A stretch of DNA of 36,807 nucleotides from Conidiobolus incongruus B7586 (GCA_000697335.1 JNEM01011478.1:1-36807); one strand, 5' to 3'; shown: positions 11,947-23,991, numbered from the stretch's first letter. Notes: generated by a model from the sequence alone, not told the origin. Program-made: numbers and translations.

Positions 11947-12028
11947 GACAGTTTGTCCGAGTGGTTAAGGAGTCAGACTTGAAATCTGATGGGCTCAGCC
12001 CGCACAGGTTCAAATCCTGTAGCTGTCG
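11947..12028 (+). tRNA. tRNA-Ser(TGA)
   Basis: This is an 82-nt type II cloverleaf. The acceptor GACAGTT pairs AGCTGTC. The anticodon stem is TCAGA/TCTGA with loop CTTGAAA, giving anticodon TGA (11980-11982), which reads UCA. The long variable arm GGGCTCAGCCC is typical of serine, and the T arm is CAGG/CCTG around TTCAAAT. There is no intron. A T5 run at 12032-12036 is a likely Pol III terminator. Confidence 0.97.
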
Positions 12029-14275
12029 AACTTTTTGGGTAGGTTTTATTTTTTTAAAAGTATATTGACCTGAATAACATCAAATATCAATGTTTATAAA
12101 ATCGCAGTTATTTTTAACCCATTTTGATAAATTTGATTTAAAGATTCTTATTATTAATATATTATTTTCTTTAAAAATCAAATCCACAATTATTGTAAAT
12201 AATATAAAAATATAATAGGTTTATATTCTACTAACATTTTGTATATTTTAATTTGTGAAATTTACAAATATCTCAGATTATTTCAATAATGGTTATGGAT
12301 TAATTATATTTGGAATTAATTTAATCAATATAACCATTATATATAATTGTATGACTATTAATTAGTGTTTATATAATATGAAATATTTTAGATAATTCTT
12401 AACCTCTTCGAATAATTTTCTCATAGTGATATTATATAATTGAATAATATATTTTCCTTGAAAGAATATGTAATTCGAGTCAAAAAAATCTTTCTCCTTT
12501 ATGGATAATTTAGTTCCTAAGAGTAAAAAAATTAAAGAAATTAATTAATTTCTTAGGTTTTAAAAGTGATTAAACTCATTAATTACTTTGATATATTGAT
12601 TTTATTAATTATAGCAGAATATAATATCCAAGTTATAATTTTAACTAATATAGTGCAAATTTTTAAAGTATCGAGTTGGATGTTAAGTATCATGTTAAAT
12701 TATGGAACTTTAATTATTTAATAACATAAAATTTTTAAAGTAATATCATATCAAAAATTACACATTATTAATAATTAATCTATTTTGCTTTAACTTTTTC
12801 AAACCTTTGAATGAGTATATATTGGCTTTCTTTTGAATGAACAAAATTCCTTATCCAGAGTTAGGTTAAATCAGGTGCCACTTTGCGGTAACCAATATTA
12901 TAAAAGATATAGTATTTTTATAATATAATTTGATATTCTGTAATAAATTATATTGATACATAATTCATAATCAGGCATTTATATTTGAAATTTACAATTA
13001 ATAAAATTACACCCTAAATTATTGATTATTGAAATCTTAAAATATCCATCTATTATATGAGTTGATGAATGAAATATATTTAATAACATATATATATATA
13101 TATAACATTTATATTATTCATTGGAAAATATTCACAATAAAGTTTACTAATAACATTGATATAATAAAGTATATTGATTATATCTCGATATTGCAACTAA
13201 TGTAATAGTGAAGATAATTAATTAATTGTTTTTGTAGTTTTGAAATATATTTATTATCTAAATTATTGCTTATATATTATTGATTTTAATTATTATTATA
13301 CATTAACAAAATAATATTTTTAAAACAACACAGCACATTTTGAACTAGTAAAACTCTTATTAATTCAAAATTCAGATAATGAAATTAGCAGTTGTTCAAA
13401 CAGTTATAATTTAATTTATATAATTAAAATATTATAAAAACCTATTTTAAGAGAGAAATCTAATGGAAAAAATCATATTCAATTTGTGGCTCAATAAGTA
13501 AATTGTTATTTGGAATAGTATTTTATTTTGGAGTCTGACTTGATTTCAAGTATAATTCAATAACGCTAAATATTAGGTATTTTCAAATTGATGTTTTCAT
13601 TATTAAAAATGTACTAACATCAAACTGTATTTATTTTTTGTTAATAGAAGTATTTGCCACAAATGTAAAAATTCCAGATCGATATATATTCTTGATCAAA
13701 ATATTCAAGAATGAATACATCAAGAAAATCTGCTGAAAACGATAATGATGAGATCTAAATTTGAAGATAATTTTATATGTAAAATAATATTTAAACACTA
13801 ATGAAATTAATAAATGGAAATAATTTTAATATAATAAATAGACTTAAATAAACTTTGCAAACTATTTAGGATGTTTTTACTATTCATGAAAAATTAATTG
13901 ATTTAACCATTATATTACAGTTTTCTTAAGATAAAACATATTTAAAAAATTAATAATAGATATTTTGATAATATATAAAATTATCAGGCAAGTTATTATA
14001 ATATCAATTTCAGTTGATTATTATATATTGATATTAAATAAGTTAAATCAACAATATGCAAAAATGTACTTAATATATGGCTACCAATATTTAAAAGATT
14101 TAAAATATCAAATTGTAAAATAAAAATAATCCCAAAAAGTATAATTATTTCACAAAAAACTGAATAGATAAAATAATATTAATAAAAAAAGATCAATTTT
14201 GAAAAATATATTGGGCGATTAGAATAAAATGATTATAAAATTCAAAGGTACAAAGAGATGGTAAAGTAATATAAA
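12029..14275. other. 2.2 kb AT-rich intergenic, no gene seen
   Basis: No coding pattern or RNA gene is found. An (AT)n run lies at about 13088-13103. A small inverted pair, ATATTGG near 12830 and CCAATAT near 12892, brackets a slightly less AT-rich segment and may be chance. The right end should hold the 3' UTR of RPN5. Confidence 0.6.
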
Positions 14276-15767
14276 TTACTTACGAACAACAATCTTATGA
14301 ACCATTTCCTCCTTGGCGATGAGATGATTGGTCTTTTCCACAAGGGACAACAGTTTGTTGATATCGTGGGTCCATTCGTTGAGGATGGTGTTGGCATCCT
14401 TAGGAGCTTGGAAGTTCACAATACCGGCGGGACGGTCAATTTTGGCGTAGATAGTCTTTGATACAACTAATTTGGCTAATACTTCTTCGGTTTGATCATG
14501 GCTTAGGTCTAAGAGTTCAGTCATACGGTTGAGAGTAATACGTGTGTAGTACTTCTCAATGACACGAATATTATGTTCGATGACACGGTTATGAAGATCG
14601 TCCCAGCGCTTGGCACCTTGTTCAGTGCCACGAACGAAAGGATCTATGGAGAGGAGAGTCTTACCATAAAGCTCTTCGAGACGAGGCCATCTAATGAGTT
14701 CGATAGTGGTAAAACTGGTACCTAATTCTTTGTGCTGAGGAGATTTTTCTAAATAGGGATCTTGCATGATACGATGGATTAAATCGCTTTGCTCATTGTC
14801 ATAGGGAGAAAGCATAGCAAAAATTAAGGCTTGCTCTAAAGATTGTTTTCTCTTGGATTCGTCAGCTTGGATAGAAGGAGTGTTATAGATTTCCAAGTAG
14901 TGTTTTGAAATATCCAAATAATTATTTTCATGTGAAGCATATTGGATCATAAGATTATAATATCTTAATTTGAGATCATGGTTGGCTTCATCTTTAAAGA
15001 AATTAAGACCAATCTTTCTGGAGATGATCAATGTGCGTACATAGTCCTGATTAGCAAGACATAATCTCATTTGTTCAAGTAAGAACTCTGTCTTTTCTCT
15101 CTTTTCCATTGAACCAAAAGTTTCGACTTGAAGTTCTTGTAAAATATCAGCAGCTTCGGAAATCTTGCCTTCATTTTCGTGGATTTTTGCTAAATAAAGA
15201 GTGACGCGAGCTCTTTCAACTTCAACATAGATTTTTCCTTCCGTTACTTGGCGAAGAGTGTTGATTAACTGAAGTTTGGTTTCCATATCAGGGGTTTCGT
15301 CTAAATAGGACATAGCTTTTTGAACCATAGAAACAATGGCCTACAACTTAGTTAATATTAAGTAATTGAATAAAATATTATAATGTTACCTGCTTGAGTT
15401 GACCGTGTTTCTTAGACAAAAGGATAACGATTTCGTTCAAACGAGCCCATGAATTAGCACTACGACAGACGTCTACGGAAGCGACCAAAAGTCTAGTGGT
15501 TGAAGCCAAATCGGCACCCTAAAATATTATTATTAAGACTATAAAACCCTCTAAATAAATAATTAATTACATTTCTAGTCTGTTTTTCCAAAGATAAAAT
15601 TTTTTCTAATGCTTGTTCAATTTGACCACCCTAAAAAAGATATTAATTTATTGAAAATCATAAAGCTCAAATCAAATTACTTGGACAAGTGGTTGAACTT
15701 GACTTAAAAGCTGATCGACTTCATTGGAGAAATCTTTCTCCATCTTAACTAATTTACCATCCGACAT
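14276..15767 (-). CDS. RPN5: 26S proteasome lid subunit Rpn5 (PSMD12)
   Basis: Four exons (15767-15681, 15630-15571, 15518-15390, 15340-14276; introns 49-52 nt) give 446 aa, against 445 in yeast and 456 in human. Rpn5 is a scaffold of the 19S lid; its helical repeats and C-terminal PCI domain contact other lid subunits and Rpn11. The sequence shows the N-terminal GGQIEQALEKILSLEKQTRN, a helical-repeat middle (VERARVTLYLAKIHENEGKI, YLDISKHYLEIYNTP), a winged-helix part (RVIEKYYTRITLNRMTELL) and the family-typical C-terminal helix LVEKTNHLIAKEEMVHK. The start is fixed by the short first exon in phase 0 with the second. The last residues KIVVRK are followed by TAA. All residues fit a working gene; the neighbours give no functional hint. 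Confidence 0.96.
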
Positions 15768-17968
15768 ATGGTTAATAATTTATTATTGCTGATTTAAATG
15801 ATAGTTTCAATAATTTTGATAGTAATACTAATTTGATTTAAATATCTTTGATATATATATATATTTAATTTATATTTTTATCAAAATATATTTTTAAATG
15901 GAATGATGAATTTAGAATGAATGATTAATTGTTTTTTAAATTGAAATTGAATTGGTGTACTGCTTGCGTCATTTTAACCTTTTGAATTTAAGAATGAATT
16001 TGAAATTGTTATCCCATAATAAATTTTATTATTTTGATTAATAAAGCTTTGTTTTGATCTAAAGTAATAAATTTTTAAAATTTGGTATTATTTAGTTTAT
16101 TTCTAAATATAGTAAATAGTCCTATTATGAAAAATGTATTAATTGATAAAACATTGGAAGAATATTTAATAGTATATTTTTAAATTTTAAAATGACTTTA
16201 TTATTTAATTTTGTTTATCTAATATCTATTTAACCATCCAAATACTTCAACATTCAATTATATTAAATATAATATTCAAATAAAAAACTTAATAAATATC
16301 GAAATATATATTATTTAAATCGATCAATTATTGAAAATAATGCATATTTTGATAAAATAAACTGATAAAGTAAATACTATTAAATAAATAATCAAAGAAT
16401 ACTTTGATAATTAAATTGTAAAATTACTAAATTAATCAACATAATATATATTGAATGCAAATTTATTATTTAATCCATTAAAAAAATAAATCTACAATCG
16501 TTAATAAAATTATTATATTAAATGTTAATACTAGTTAACGTCTACAATGTGGATTAATGAATTTTTCAAGTTAATTTTGCAAATAAATTATATAGAAACT
16601 TTTTATGAAATATTGTAATAAATATTAGTATTTGGTCTCAAATTATTCGTCAAAAATATATCTGAGGAAAAATAATACCAAGATTAAAATAGAAAATTAA
16701 TTAATTGATTTAATATTTGAAAAGTTGAATTAAAACCTAATATTGTGTTATTCGAGAAATAATTAACTTTTAATGTTAGAAGATCAAAAAAAATTTTTCA
16801 TTTGTAATTATATCACTTGATATAGGTATATATTATAACTGTCAAAATTAAATAAAAAAATATAAATAATAGCATGATGACTTTATGAAATAATTTGAAA
16901 TTATATTGATTTAAAAAATGAGGTAAATTGGTTAAAAGAGGAGTTAACCTGAGAATAAAATCAAAAATCTTTCGAAGGACTCAGTATAGGGTATCTCAAC
17001 TGAAAAAATAAATGGGCTACAATAAAAATATCACAATGCTAACGTTTGGGTGAAATATGTTAAATATCATAATTAATACATCTATTAAATGCTAAAAGTT
17101 GAAAATAATTTAATGACTATTCCAACCTATTCAATCGCCACCTAATAAGTATTAATATACTGATTATATGAGCGTTAAGCAAGAAATTGGTAATTATAAA
17201 AATTTACAAATATCTGTATTAAATTATTGTGAATCAGTCAATAAAAAATAAGACATAGTAAATATATTATATACTGGTAAAATTTATGATTCTAATAATT
17301 GTAATTATAGTAATATTTGAGATTAATATAAAAATTAAGGGTTTGAATATTACATCCAGTACAAATTATGAAATAGGTTGGTATATTGATATTAAAAATC
17401 GTTTTCAAGACTGAAATTGGATAATATTTATAAAAATTCCATATATCTAAAAAGGGTGACAGGTTAGCTTATTAAAATAAGGTGAAAACAACTATTAAAC
17501 GTGATAAAAATAACTGAGAAAAACGGTTAATTGAAAATAAATATATGCGAAAAAAAATACATTACGAAAGATACCAATTTCGAAGAAACATGGTTAAGGT
17601 AGGTGGAAATATGAATCTAATAATTAACAAGAACTAAATCAAGATGAATGCAGAGTCAGAAAAGTGAGATCAGGAACATAACTCAAACAGAAGTAAATTT
17701 TCTCGAGACAGATATAACAAGGTAAGATCTATAGAAAAGAATTGTCGAAAAAAAAGATTCAAAATTCGGAAAGAAGTAAAGATTTTGGGGTATATATTAT
17801 ATTCCAAATAGATACTTGACGTTTGTTTTGAGTGAGCCAAACACGAAAATGTCCCAACTAATAAAAATTAGTAAAGTTAGTGGGTTAGATCTATGAAAAT
17901 ATGTAAATAAATTTGTGAGATTGATGTCACTTTTATTCCATCGATATACAAGCCAATGGCCATACAGC
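15768..17968. other. 2.2 kb AT-rich intergenic, purine-rich near its right end
   Basis: No gene is seen. It contains the upstream region of RPN5 (left) and the downstream region of RPL21 (right). A TA run lies at about 15852-15866. From about 17,560 to 17,770 the plus strand is roughly two-thirds purine and less AT-rich than the surroundings, but it has no open frame or RNA fold that I recognise. Confidence 0.55.
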
Positions 17969-18560
17969 TTAGATAAGGACTAAAAATAAAGTTAGTATTG
18001 AAATTTGGGATATTTTTGAAAAAAATATTACTTTCGTAGGGAAGAGGAGTAACGGTAGTGGGGGCATTGTTCTTGGAAGAGACGAAGTGAGCAGGACGAG
18101 GACCTTCGGGTTGACGCTTCAAATTGATTTGTTCTAAAATAATAATATTAAAATTTCGAAATTTTGTTGATCACTTGAAATTTAGCTTACCACCAGATTC
18201 CTTGGCCTTGGCACGGAGTTCAGCGTTGAGCTTGACACGCTTCAAGAAATCATCACGGCACTTGGAGTGTTTGACGTGTTCAATGCGGAGGTTGACACGC
18301 TTTTCGATGTAGCGGTTACCAACACGCTTGTGGCAGATAACACCGACGGAAGTCTTGGTAACGTTGTAAACAATACCAGTCTTACCGTGGTAGTACTTGT
18401 GGGGCATACCCTTGTGGACAGCACCATTGGCCTTGATGTCAACAATGTCACCAACCTTGTAGACCTTGAGGTAAGTAGACAATTTAATTTGACCCTTCTC
18501 GCGGAAGTTGCGAGAGAACATAGAGCGAGTACGGGCACGATAACCGAAGGAGTGAGGCAT
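17969..18560 (-). CDS. RPL21: Large-subunit ribosomal protein eL21
   Basis: Three exons (18560-18191, 18133-18032, 17979-17969; introns 57 and 52 nt) give exactly 160 aa, the usual eL21 length. The protein starts MPHSFGYRARTRSMFSRNFR and continues with STYLKVYKVGDIVDIKANG, KGMPHKYYHGKTGIVYNVT and RIEHVKHSKCRDDFLKRVK, the hallmark blocks of cytosolic eL21. The second exon carries QINLKRQPEGPRPAHFV and reaches PYE. An 11-nt last exon adds ILI before TAA, matching the short tail in other fungi; reading straight through would add about 45 unrelated residues. The second intron has a perfect TACTAAC branch site. The gene is divergent from RPS9 with 491 bp between the start codons, so the two may share promoter elements. 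Confidence 0.97.
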
Positions 18561-19051
18561 TGTGACTAATCAAAATACAAATTAGTATCAAGGAATCTTC
18601 GGTTTTTGATAAAATGATCAAGTCAATTTGATTTTTTATAAGTTGACTCTTTCATGTACCTAATTCTTACTTAAATGAAAAGGACAAGATCAAGCCGTGT
18701 ACTAAAAGTAAAAGGGAGATTTGGCTAATAGAATCATTACACTATATGTTGTAATCTCAATTTTTTCATTCACAATTCAGCAACTTAGCAAAAATTTTTC
18801 AAAGTTCGAAGCACGATATGATTGGTCAATTGAAGTAATTGGACGAATAGTAATTGATCAAAATATCACACTCTCTCCATTTGTTATAAAAAAATTTTTA
18901 CTAAGTTGAAGATTTTTAAAAATATGGGATTGATCAAATCAACTGAAAATTTTTACACTTAAAAAAACCCATTAAAAGGTAGCAATAAATTTGATACTTT
19001 AGCCCTCTTTCTGCCTTTGTAAAATCTGACACAGGCCTCGGTTCTTCCAAC
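18561..19051. promoter_or_regulatory. Divergent promoter between RPL21 and RPS9
   Basis: The 491 bp between two outward-facing ribosomal protein genes must serve both. I see an inverted CCAAT core (ATTGG at 18821-18825) and pyrimidine-rich stretches just before the RPS9 start (CCCTCTTTCTGCC near 19003, GGTTCTTCC near 19040). Such tracts are common around ribosomal protein start sites. No further motif is certain. A short open frame in this stretch has no family resemblance. Confidence 0.6.
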
Positions 19052-19931
19052 ATGCCTCCCAGAAATTGTATTCAATGATATATTTACTTCAACTAATTTA
19101 CAGTATTAGTAAGACAAATCCTTACTGTTAGCAGATCTGTTTTCCTATATCCAATATTTTTAAGATCAACAATTTATAAAATATAAGATATTGTTTATAA
19201 ATATATCATGAAGAGAAATATAGCAGCTCTTCTGGACACGAACGAACTTATGTGATTTAATCACTTGCTTAATCTTAAAGGAAAGCACCCTAGTCGGAGC
19301 TGCTTTACCGTTTTTTTCTTTTAATTAGATTCTAAGACCTACAAAGTACCTCGTCGTCCTTTCGAATCCGAGCGTCTCGATCAAGAACTCAAATTGGCCG
19401 GTGAATACGGTCTCCGCAACAAGCGCGAAATCTGGAGAATCGGTTTGATCCTTTCCCACATTCGTCGTGCTGCTCGTGAACTTTTAACCCTTGAAGAAAA
19501 AGATCCCCGTCGTCTTTTCGAAGGTAATGCCTTAATCCGTCGTCTCATCCGTATTGGTGTCTTGGACGAAGAAAAGGCCAAGCTCGATTACGTACTTGCC
19601 CTCAAGATCGAAGATTTCTTGGAACGTCGTCTCCAAACCCAAGTCTTCAAGCTTGGTTTGGCTAAGTCCATCCACCACGCTCGTGTCTTGATCCGTCAAC
19701 GTCACATTCGGTAAGTTTATACACTAATACTCTAAAATTCCACAATATTTATTGTTTTATAGTGTTGGTAAGCAAGTTGTCAATGTTCCCTCTTTCGTTG
19801 TCCGTTTGGATTCTCAAAAGCACATTGACTTCGCCCTCAACTCTCCCTACGGTGGTGGTCGTCCCGGCCGTGTCAAGCGCAGACGTCAAAAGGCTGCTGA
19901 AGGTGGTGACGAAGATGCCGATGAAGAATAA
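19052..19931 (+). CDS. RPS9: Small-subunit ribosomal protein uS4
   Basis: Three exons (19052-19067, 19329-19710, 19763-19931) give 188 aa, close to other fungal uS4 proteins. The 16-nt first exon encodes MPPRN, and the split codon restores [14 protein letters not shown], the invariant fungal start. The core shows [39 protein letters not shown], the S4 RNA-binding fold [20 protein letters not shown] with [19 protein letters not shown], and the tail [14 protein letters not shown] followed by an acidic end. The protein binds 18S rRNA early in 40S assembly and affects decoding accuracy. The first intron is 261 nt, about five times the others here, starts with the weak donor GTATTC and contains a stem; the second is 52 nt. 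The start fits only if this long intron is removed. It is divergent from RPL21. Confidence 0.96.
19222..19304 (+). ncRNA. Candidate structured element in the long RPS9 intron
   Basis: AGCAGCTC at 19222-19229 is a perfect 8-bp complement of GAGCTGCT at 19297-19304. The enclosed 67 nt are richer in G/C than the surroundings and contain a nested GTGA-TCAC pair (19252-19264). The element ends 24 nt before the 3' splice site. I see neither a clear C/D box pair nor an ACA tail, so a snoRNA is not supported. A splice-control structure is an alternative. Confidence 0.35.
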
Positions 19932-21211
19932 GCACCTCTAACTAATATATATACATTTCTTTGACTTAGCCAATAAAGTTTGTCAAAGTAACCCCGAAGC
20001 GTCCATCCTAGCATTTCGGTTCTCCAAGATAGAATTATCATATTAATCTATTGTTTGTAATCCAATGAATATACCCCAGTTTCCATTCTACAAGTACTCT
20101 TATTTGATTTCCACTTCCATATTGCATTATTAATTTATTTTTATGTATTAGATTGGACTTTATTTTTGTCTTAGATTTAGTTTCCTTGTTCCATCTCTAT
20201 CAACAATTTTTTTCGGATTCATTATTTTTTATTAGCTCGAAAAGTCCTTCATTCAGTATTTATATTTTTGCCGATATAAGATAGGTTAGTTTAATATTCT
20301 TCCAATTTGATTTTTAATTCATGTCACATTTATATTATTCTCAGTTTTCATATACAATATATTTTGAACTAAATAATCAGATTTATTACTGATCTGACAA
20401 TGTGGAAATATTTTAAGCTATCTAGTACCAATCATGAATCAGAATATTTGATCAGTTCTTTTGATATAGCCACTTTATTATATCTTCAAGAGTACCGTTT
20501 AGCTTTCTTACTTGACTAATATTCTGATAATACACTAAACATAGGTGTAAAGCCCAATATTAAATTTAATAGATAATATTTACTAAATATATATCTTATT
20601 ATATCATTTTAATGATTTAATCATCCTGCGTAGTAAATTCTTTTCTGCTACAGTTTTACCCTTTTAAACAAAGATCAGGTAACGTTAGGAGTTAAAATAT
20701 TTGTCATGTTTAGTATCAACTCTTTTCACAGGTGAACTTTATAAAAATCGAAATAAATGTTTGATTCAATATTTTGATAAATAATTAATTGATCCAAAGT
20801 ATTGAAATTTTGATAAAAATGTATATTTCATCACCTTGTGCATTGAAAATATTAAATGACATATCTTATACAAAACAAAAACTAATATTATAAAGTTTTG
20901 TTTTTGATATTTTATCTGCAAAATAATCCTTTGGATTTTAATTTTAATTCCTAAAGTTACCAAATTTGAAAATATACTAACCAACCGCAACATTATTATA
21001 TTTAATACTATTTTAAAAATATTGATATTTTATTTTTTCAATTGTTGAATAATTTAAATGATTATTAAATTATCACTAGATGATATGTATTCATTTTAAT
21101 ATATATTGTAAACATATACCTATTTCAATTATTCAATATAATATTCAAAACGAAATATAGAATTTAACAAATCAATTTATGTTAAAATGGATAAAACAAT
21201 AACAATCTTAA

Positions 21212-21248
<37 letters not shown>

Positions 21249-22421
21249 CGATATACATAATCACAATCAATATTATTAAATTTGATTAATTATATTGTTT
21301 TTTTGAAATATTTTATTAAACAAACATTCATTTGATGCTATTGAAAGAAAGATAATTATTGTTTTATACTCTATTTTATTAATTCTAATATAGATTTTTA
21401 ATTTTTATATTAATTAAATTACTTTTTACCACTATCAATATATTATAATGATTATGCAAATATATATTTGACATACATTGCTTTGTATAAAAATTAATTA
21501 TAGATAATGAAATATGTGCTCACTGTATGATTTCCCAATACATATCTTGTTAGTAATTAACATTATATGAATATTTTTAAATTCAATATCTGAAAAATTA
21601 ATAGGATAATAATCAAATTTTAATCAGAATATATTTTGATATTTCATTTATTCTAATTCATCCAAATTATTAAACAACAATACTGTTTATTGAATAAATA
21701 TCATTGTGTATATTAATTTGTATTAATTTATATGTAAAATGTATAGAAAAATCCTATTTTTTATGGAAAATTTCTTATTTTAATATTTCGATATAAAAAT
21801 AATTTTATCATACAACCCATATTAAAAAATTATTAGCTTTACAAAATAATTATATTAAATCAGAAATGTTTTTTATTTTAAAATCTAATTTATCCATATA
21901 ATGTTATAATGCTCGCAATAAAATGATATATACATGCTTAACTTCTAGACGGTGTCTTTAGTAGTATAGTAGCTATTAGTATAATACTTGCTTAAATATA
22001 GCACTTTTTTAAGAGTTTTCCCAAAAATTGTCACCCTTTCATCTTGGCAATATTCAAATTTTCTCAATCAAAAATAAAAGAAATTAATGAATAATGTAAG
22101 CCCAATTACAATAAACATAACAATCATAAATACAATTATGTTCAATTGGCTGCCTTTAATGCATATATCTTAGTTTAGTTTAATACAAGATGTCAAGTTT
22201 AATTCTCCCAATAATATTTTATTAAGTTACTTGCTTAGGATAAGGGGCTTGATCTGCTATCATATATGGGCATTAATTCCAAAAATTTGCTAAATTATGA
22301 AATCATCCCAAAGATTAATGGAGAAAATTATGATGTAATGGCTATCATGTTTATAATTTTGTTTGATTTTTTAATCAATGAAAGTATGATCACTCTTTAA
22401 TTATGAATAAGATTCCAAACA
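19932..22421. other. 2.5 kb AT-rich intergenic between RPS9 and the F-box gene
   Basis: AATAAA at 19972-19977 lies about 40 bases after the RPS9 stop and may guide polyadenylation. An (AT)n run spans about 21215-21247. The segment 19980-20280 is less AT-rich but shows no gene. I find no other coding or RNA feature. Confidence 0.6.
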
Positions 22422-23828
22422 ATGACAGACTCAGATGATTTAAAATCTGTAGCTAGCTTAATACTAAATTTTTCTTTAGATTATTTAGATACTAAATATT
22501 TAAAAGGTTTTCGTTTGGTTTGCAAATCGTGGAACAGGAGACTATCACCAGTTGTTTTTGAGCATCTGAATTTAATTCCGTATTCCGATACTGCTTTTTG
22601 GAGAAGGTATCAGTTACCTTATTTCACACCTAGCGAAATATATATTTCTACTTTAGTTAAGACTCTATCCGATTATGTTCAGCATACAAAAAGTTTAAAT
22701 ATATCAGGACGGTTCACTCTTAATCTTCCCGTCATTTTGTCTAATCACTTTAATTCAGTAACGAGTATTCAGTTAAACAATACTACAATGTGCCTTACGT
22801 TATTCTCGGATTTGACTCATGTTCTAAATAACTTGTCGGAGTTAGTGATAAAGAATGTAATTTTAGAAATGGATTCGGATTGGGAGGAATCACCTAAGCC
22901 ATTATTTCCCTCAAGCTTAAAAGTTCTTAATATCAATACATTCCACGATTACTTCGACTTTCCTAAAGATCTCTGGTTTACTAAAAATTGTATAGAATCT
23001 CTGGCTATTACAAATAATGCACAATCCATATTAATTCCATTTTATTCACAAATTCATAGCTTTAAACAATTTATATGGAAGAGAAGGTTCGAAGTCTCGG
23101 GGATTAGCCAATTTGAGTCAACGATAGATCACAATCCCCAACTTGATACCATTTCACTTAGATACCATTCTATGCTAGTCTCTACTCTTGATAACATTGT
23201 GTCTAATCTACCTTGGAAGAAACAAACCATTCGATTGGATAGAATCAAGCTCTTCGCGAATTACCATACTCCACTTGAGACGCCTATTTATTTTGAATTT
23301 GGAAATCTTGTTAATTTAACAGAGTTTAAACTTTGTTTTACACCAATGATCTCTCTCCCATCGATCCATTCATTGCTATTGGGATGCAAGAAATTGACAA
23401 CACTGGTGCTCTATTTGGAAGAGATTACTCAACTTGAAGTAGATTTGATTGGTATGAACTGTCCAAATTTAAAATTACTATCACTGGGCGCAAACAAATT
23501 TAACTCATCCAAATTTTTCCAAACTCAGTTCCAATGTAAAAATAAGTTAGAACAATTATATTTAGAAAATTTAGAATTCAACATTGATTTAATTGACTTT
23601 AAGGATCAGTTTAAAAATATGATATATTTCTCAATCTTTAATACTTTCGATAGGTCAACTGAAGAAATTCAAATGTTACGAAATCAGTTCAAGTCTATTA
23701 ATTGGAGTTTCCAATGTCAATGGAGGTTTGAATTTGGTTATAGTTTTGGTTGTATCATTTTTAATCCTTTGAATTTACCAAAGCACTATAATTACTATGC
23801 TAACACTATTAATGATTTATATTTATAA
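22422..23828 (+). CDS. F-box protein with leucine-rich-repeat-like body
   Basis: A single exon encodes 468 aa. Residues about 12-50 (LILNFSLDYLDTKYLKGFRL then VCKSWNRRLSPVVFEHLNL) match an F-box, whose role is to bind Skp1 and place a target before the Cul1-Rbx1 ubiquitin ligase. The rest is rich in Leu, Asn and Phe, with repeated L-x-x-L-x-L-like segments (LSELVIKNVILEM, LKVLNINTFHDYF, LTTLVLYLEEITQLEVDL, LKLLSLGANKF, LEQLYLENLEF) that look like irregular leucine-rich repeats for target binding. No target can be named. It is intronless, while most protein genes here are split. Large, fast-changing F-box/LRR families are known in some early-diverging fungi, and this has that look. A nearby ATG pair near 22402 is out of frame, so the ATG at 22422 is preferred. 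Confidence 0.8.
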   Translation: MTDSDDLKSVASLILNFSLDYLDTKYLKGFRLVCKSWNRRLSPVVFEHLNLIPYSDTAFWRRYQLPYFTPSEIYISTLVKTLSDYVQHTKSLNISGRFTLNLPVILSNHFNSVTSIQLNNTTMCLTLFSDLTHVLNNLSELVIKNVILEMDSDWEESPKPLFPSSLKVLNINTFHDYFDFPKDLWFTKNCIESLAITNNAQSILIPFYSQIHSFKQFIWKRRFEVSGISQFESTIDHNPQLDTISLRYHSMLVSTLDNIVSNLPWKKQTIRLDRIKLFANYHTPLETPIYFEFGNLVNLTEFKLCFTPMISLPSIHSLLLGCKKLTTLVLYLEEITQLEVDLIGMNCPNLKLLSLGANKFNSSKFFQTQFQCKNKLEQLYLENLEFNIDLIDFKDQFKNMIYFSIFNTFDRSTEEIQMLRNQFKSINWSFQCQWRFEFGYSFGCIIFNPLNLPKHYNYYANTINDLYL

Positions 23829-23991
23829 ATTATCGTTTGAATTACTAAAATAATAATAAAGCCAATCACTTTATTTAATTTGTTAAATAATATTCTAGTT
23901 AATTGATGAAATCACTTATAATTTTTTTATTAAATTCTTTGTAATATAATAACTTTTTTATTTTTATCAATTCATAACAACAATTGTTTAT

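Noticed and set aside
12829-12898. ATATTGG/CCAATAT inverted pair as a structured RNA
   Set aside because: The arms are short and AT-rich, the loop is long, and there is no further internal pairing.
18242-18569. Open frames on both strands overlapping RPL21
   Set aside because: They are shifted or antisense readings of a conserved ribosomal protein gene.
19068-19328. Standard C/D or H/ACA snoRNA in the RPS9 intron
   Set aside because: Only a weak C-box-like ATGAAGA is present; no convincing D box and no ACA tail were seen.
19381-19581. Minus-strand Arg/Ser-rich open frame
   Set aside because: It is the antisense shadow of RPS9 exon 2.
21950-22005. D-arm-like phrase TAGTATAGTAG resembling a tRNA
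   Set aside because: No complete cloverleaf, T arm or acceptor stem could be found.
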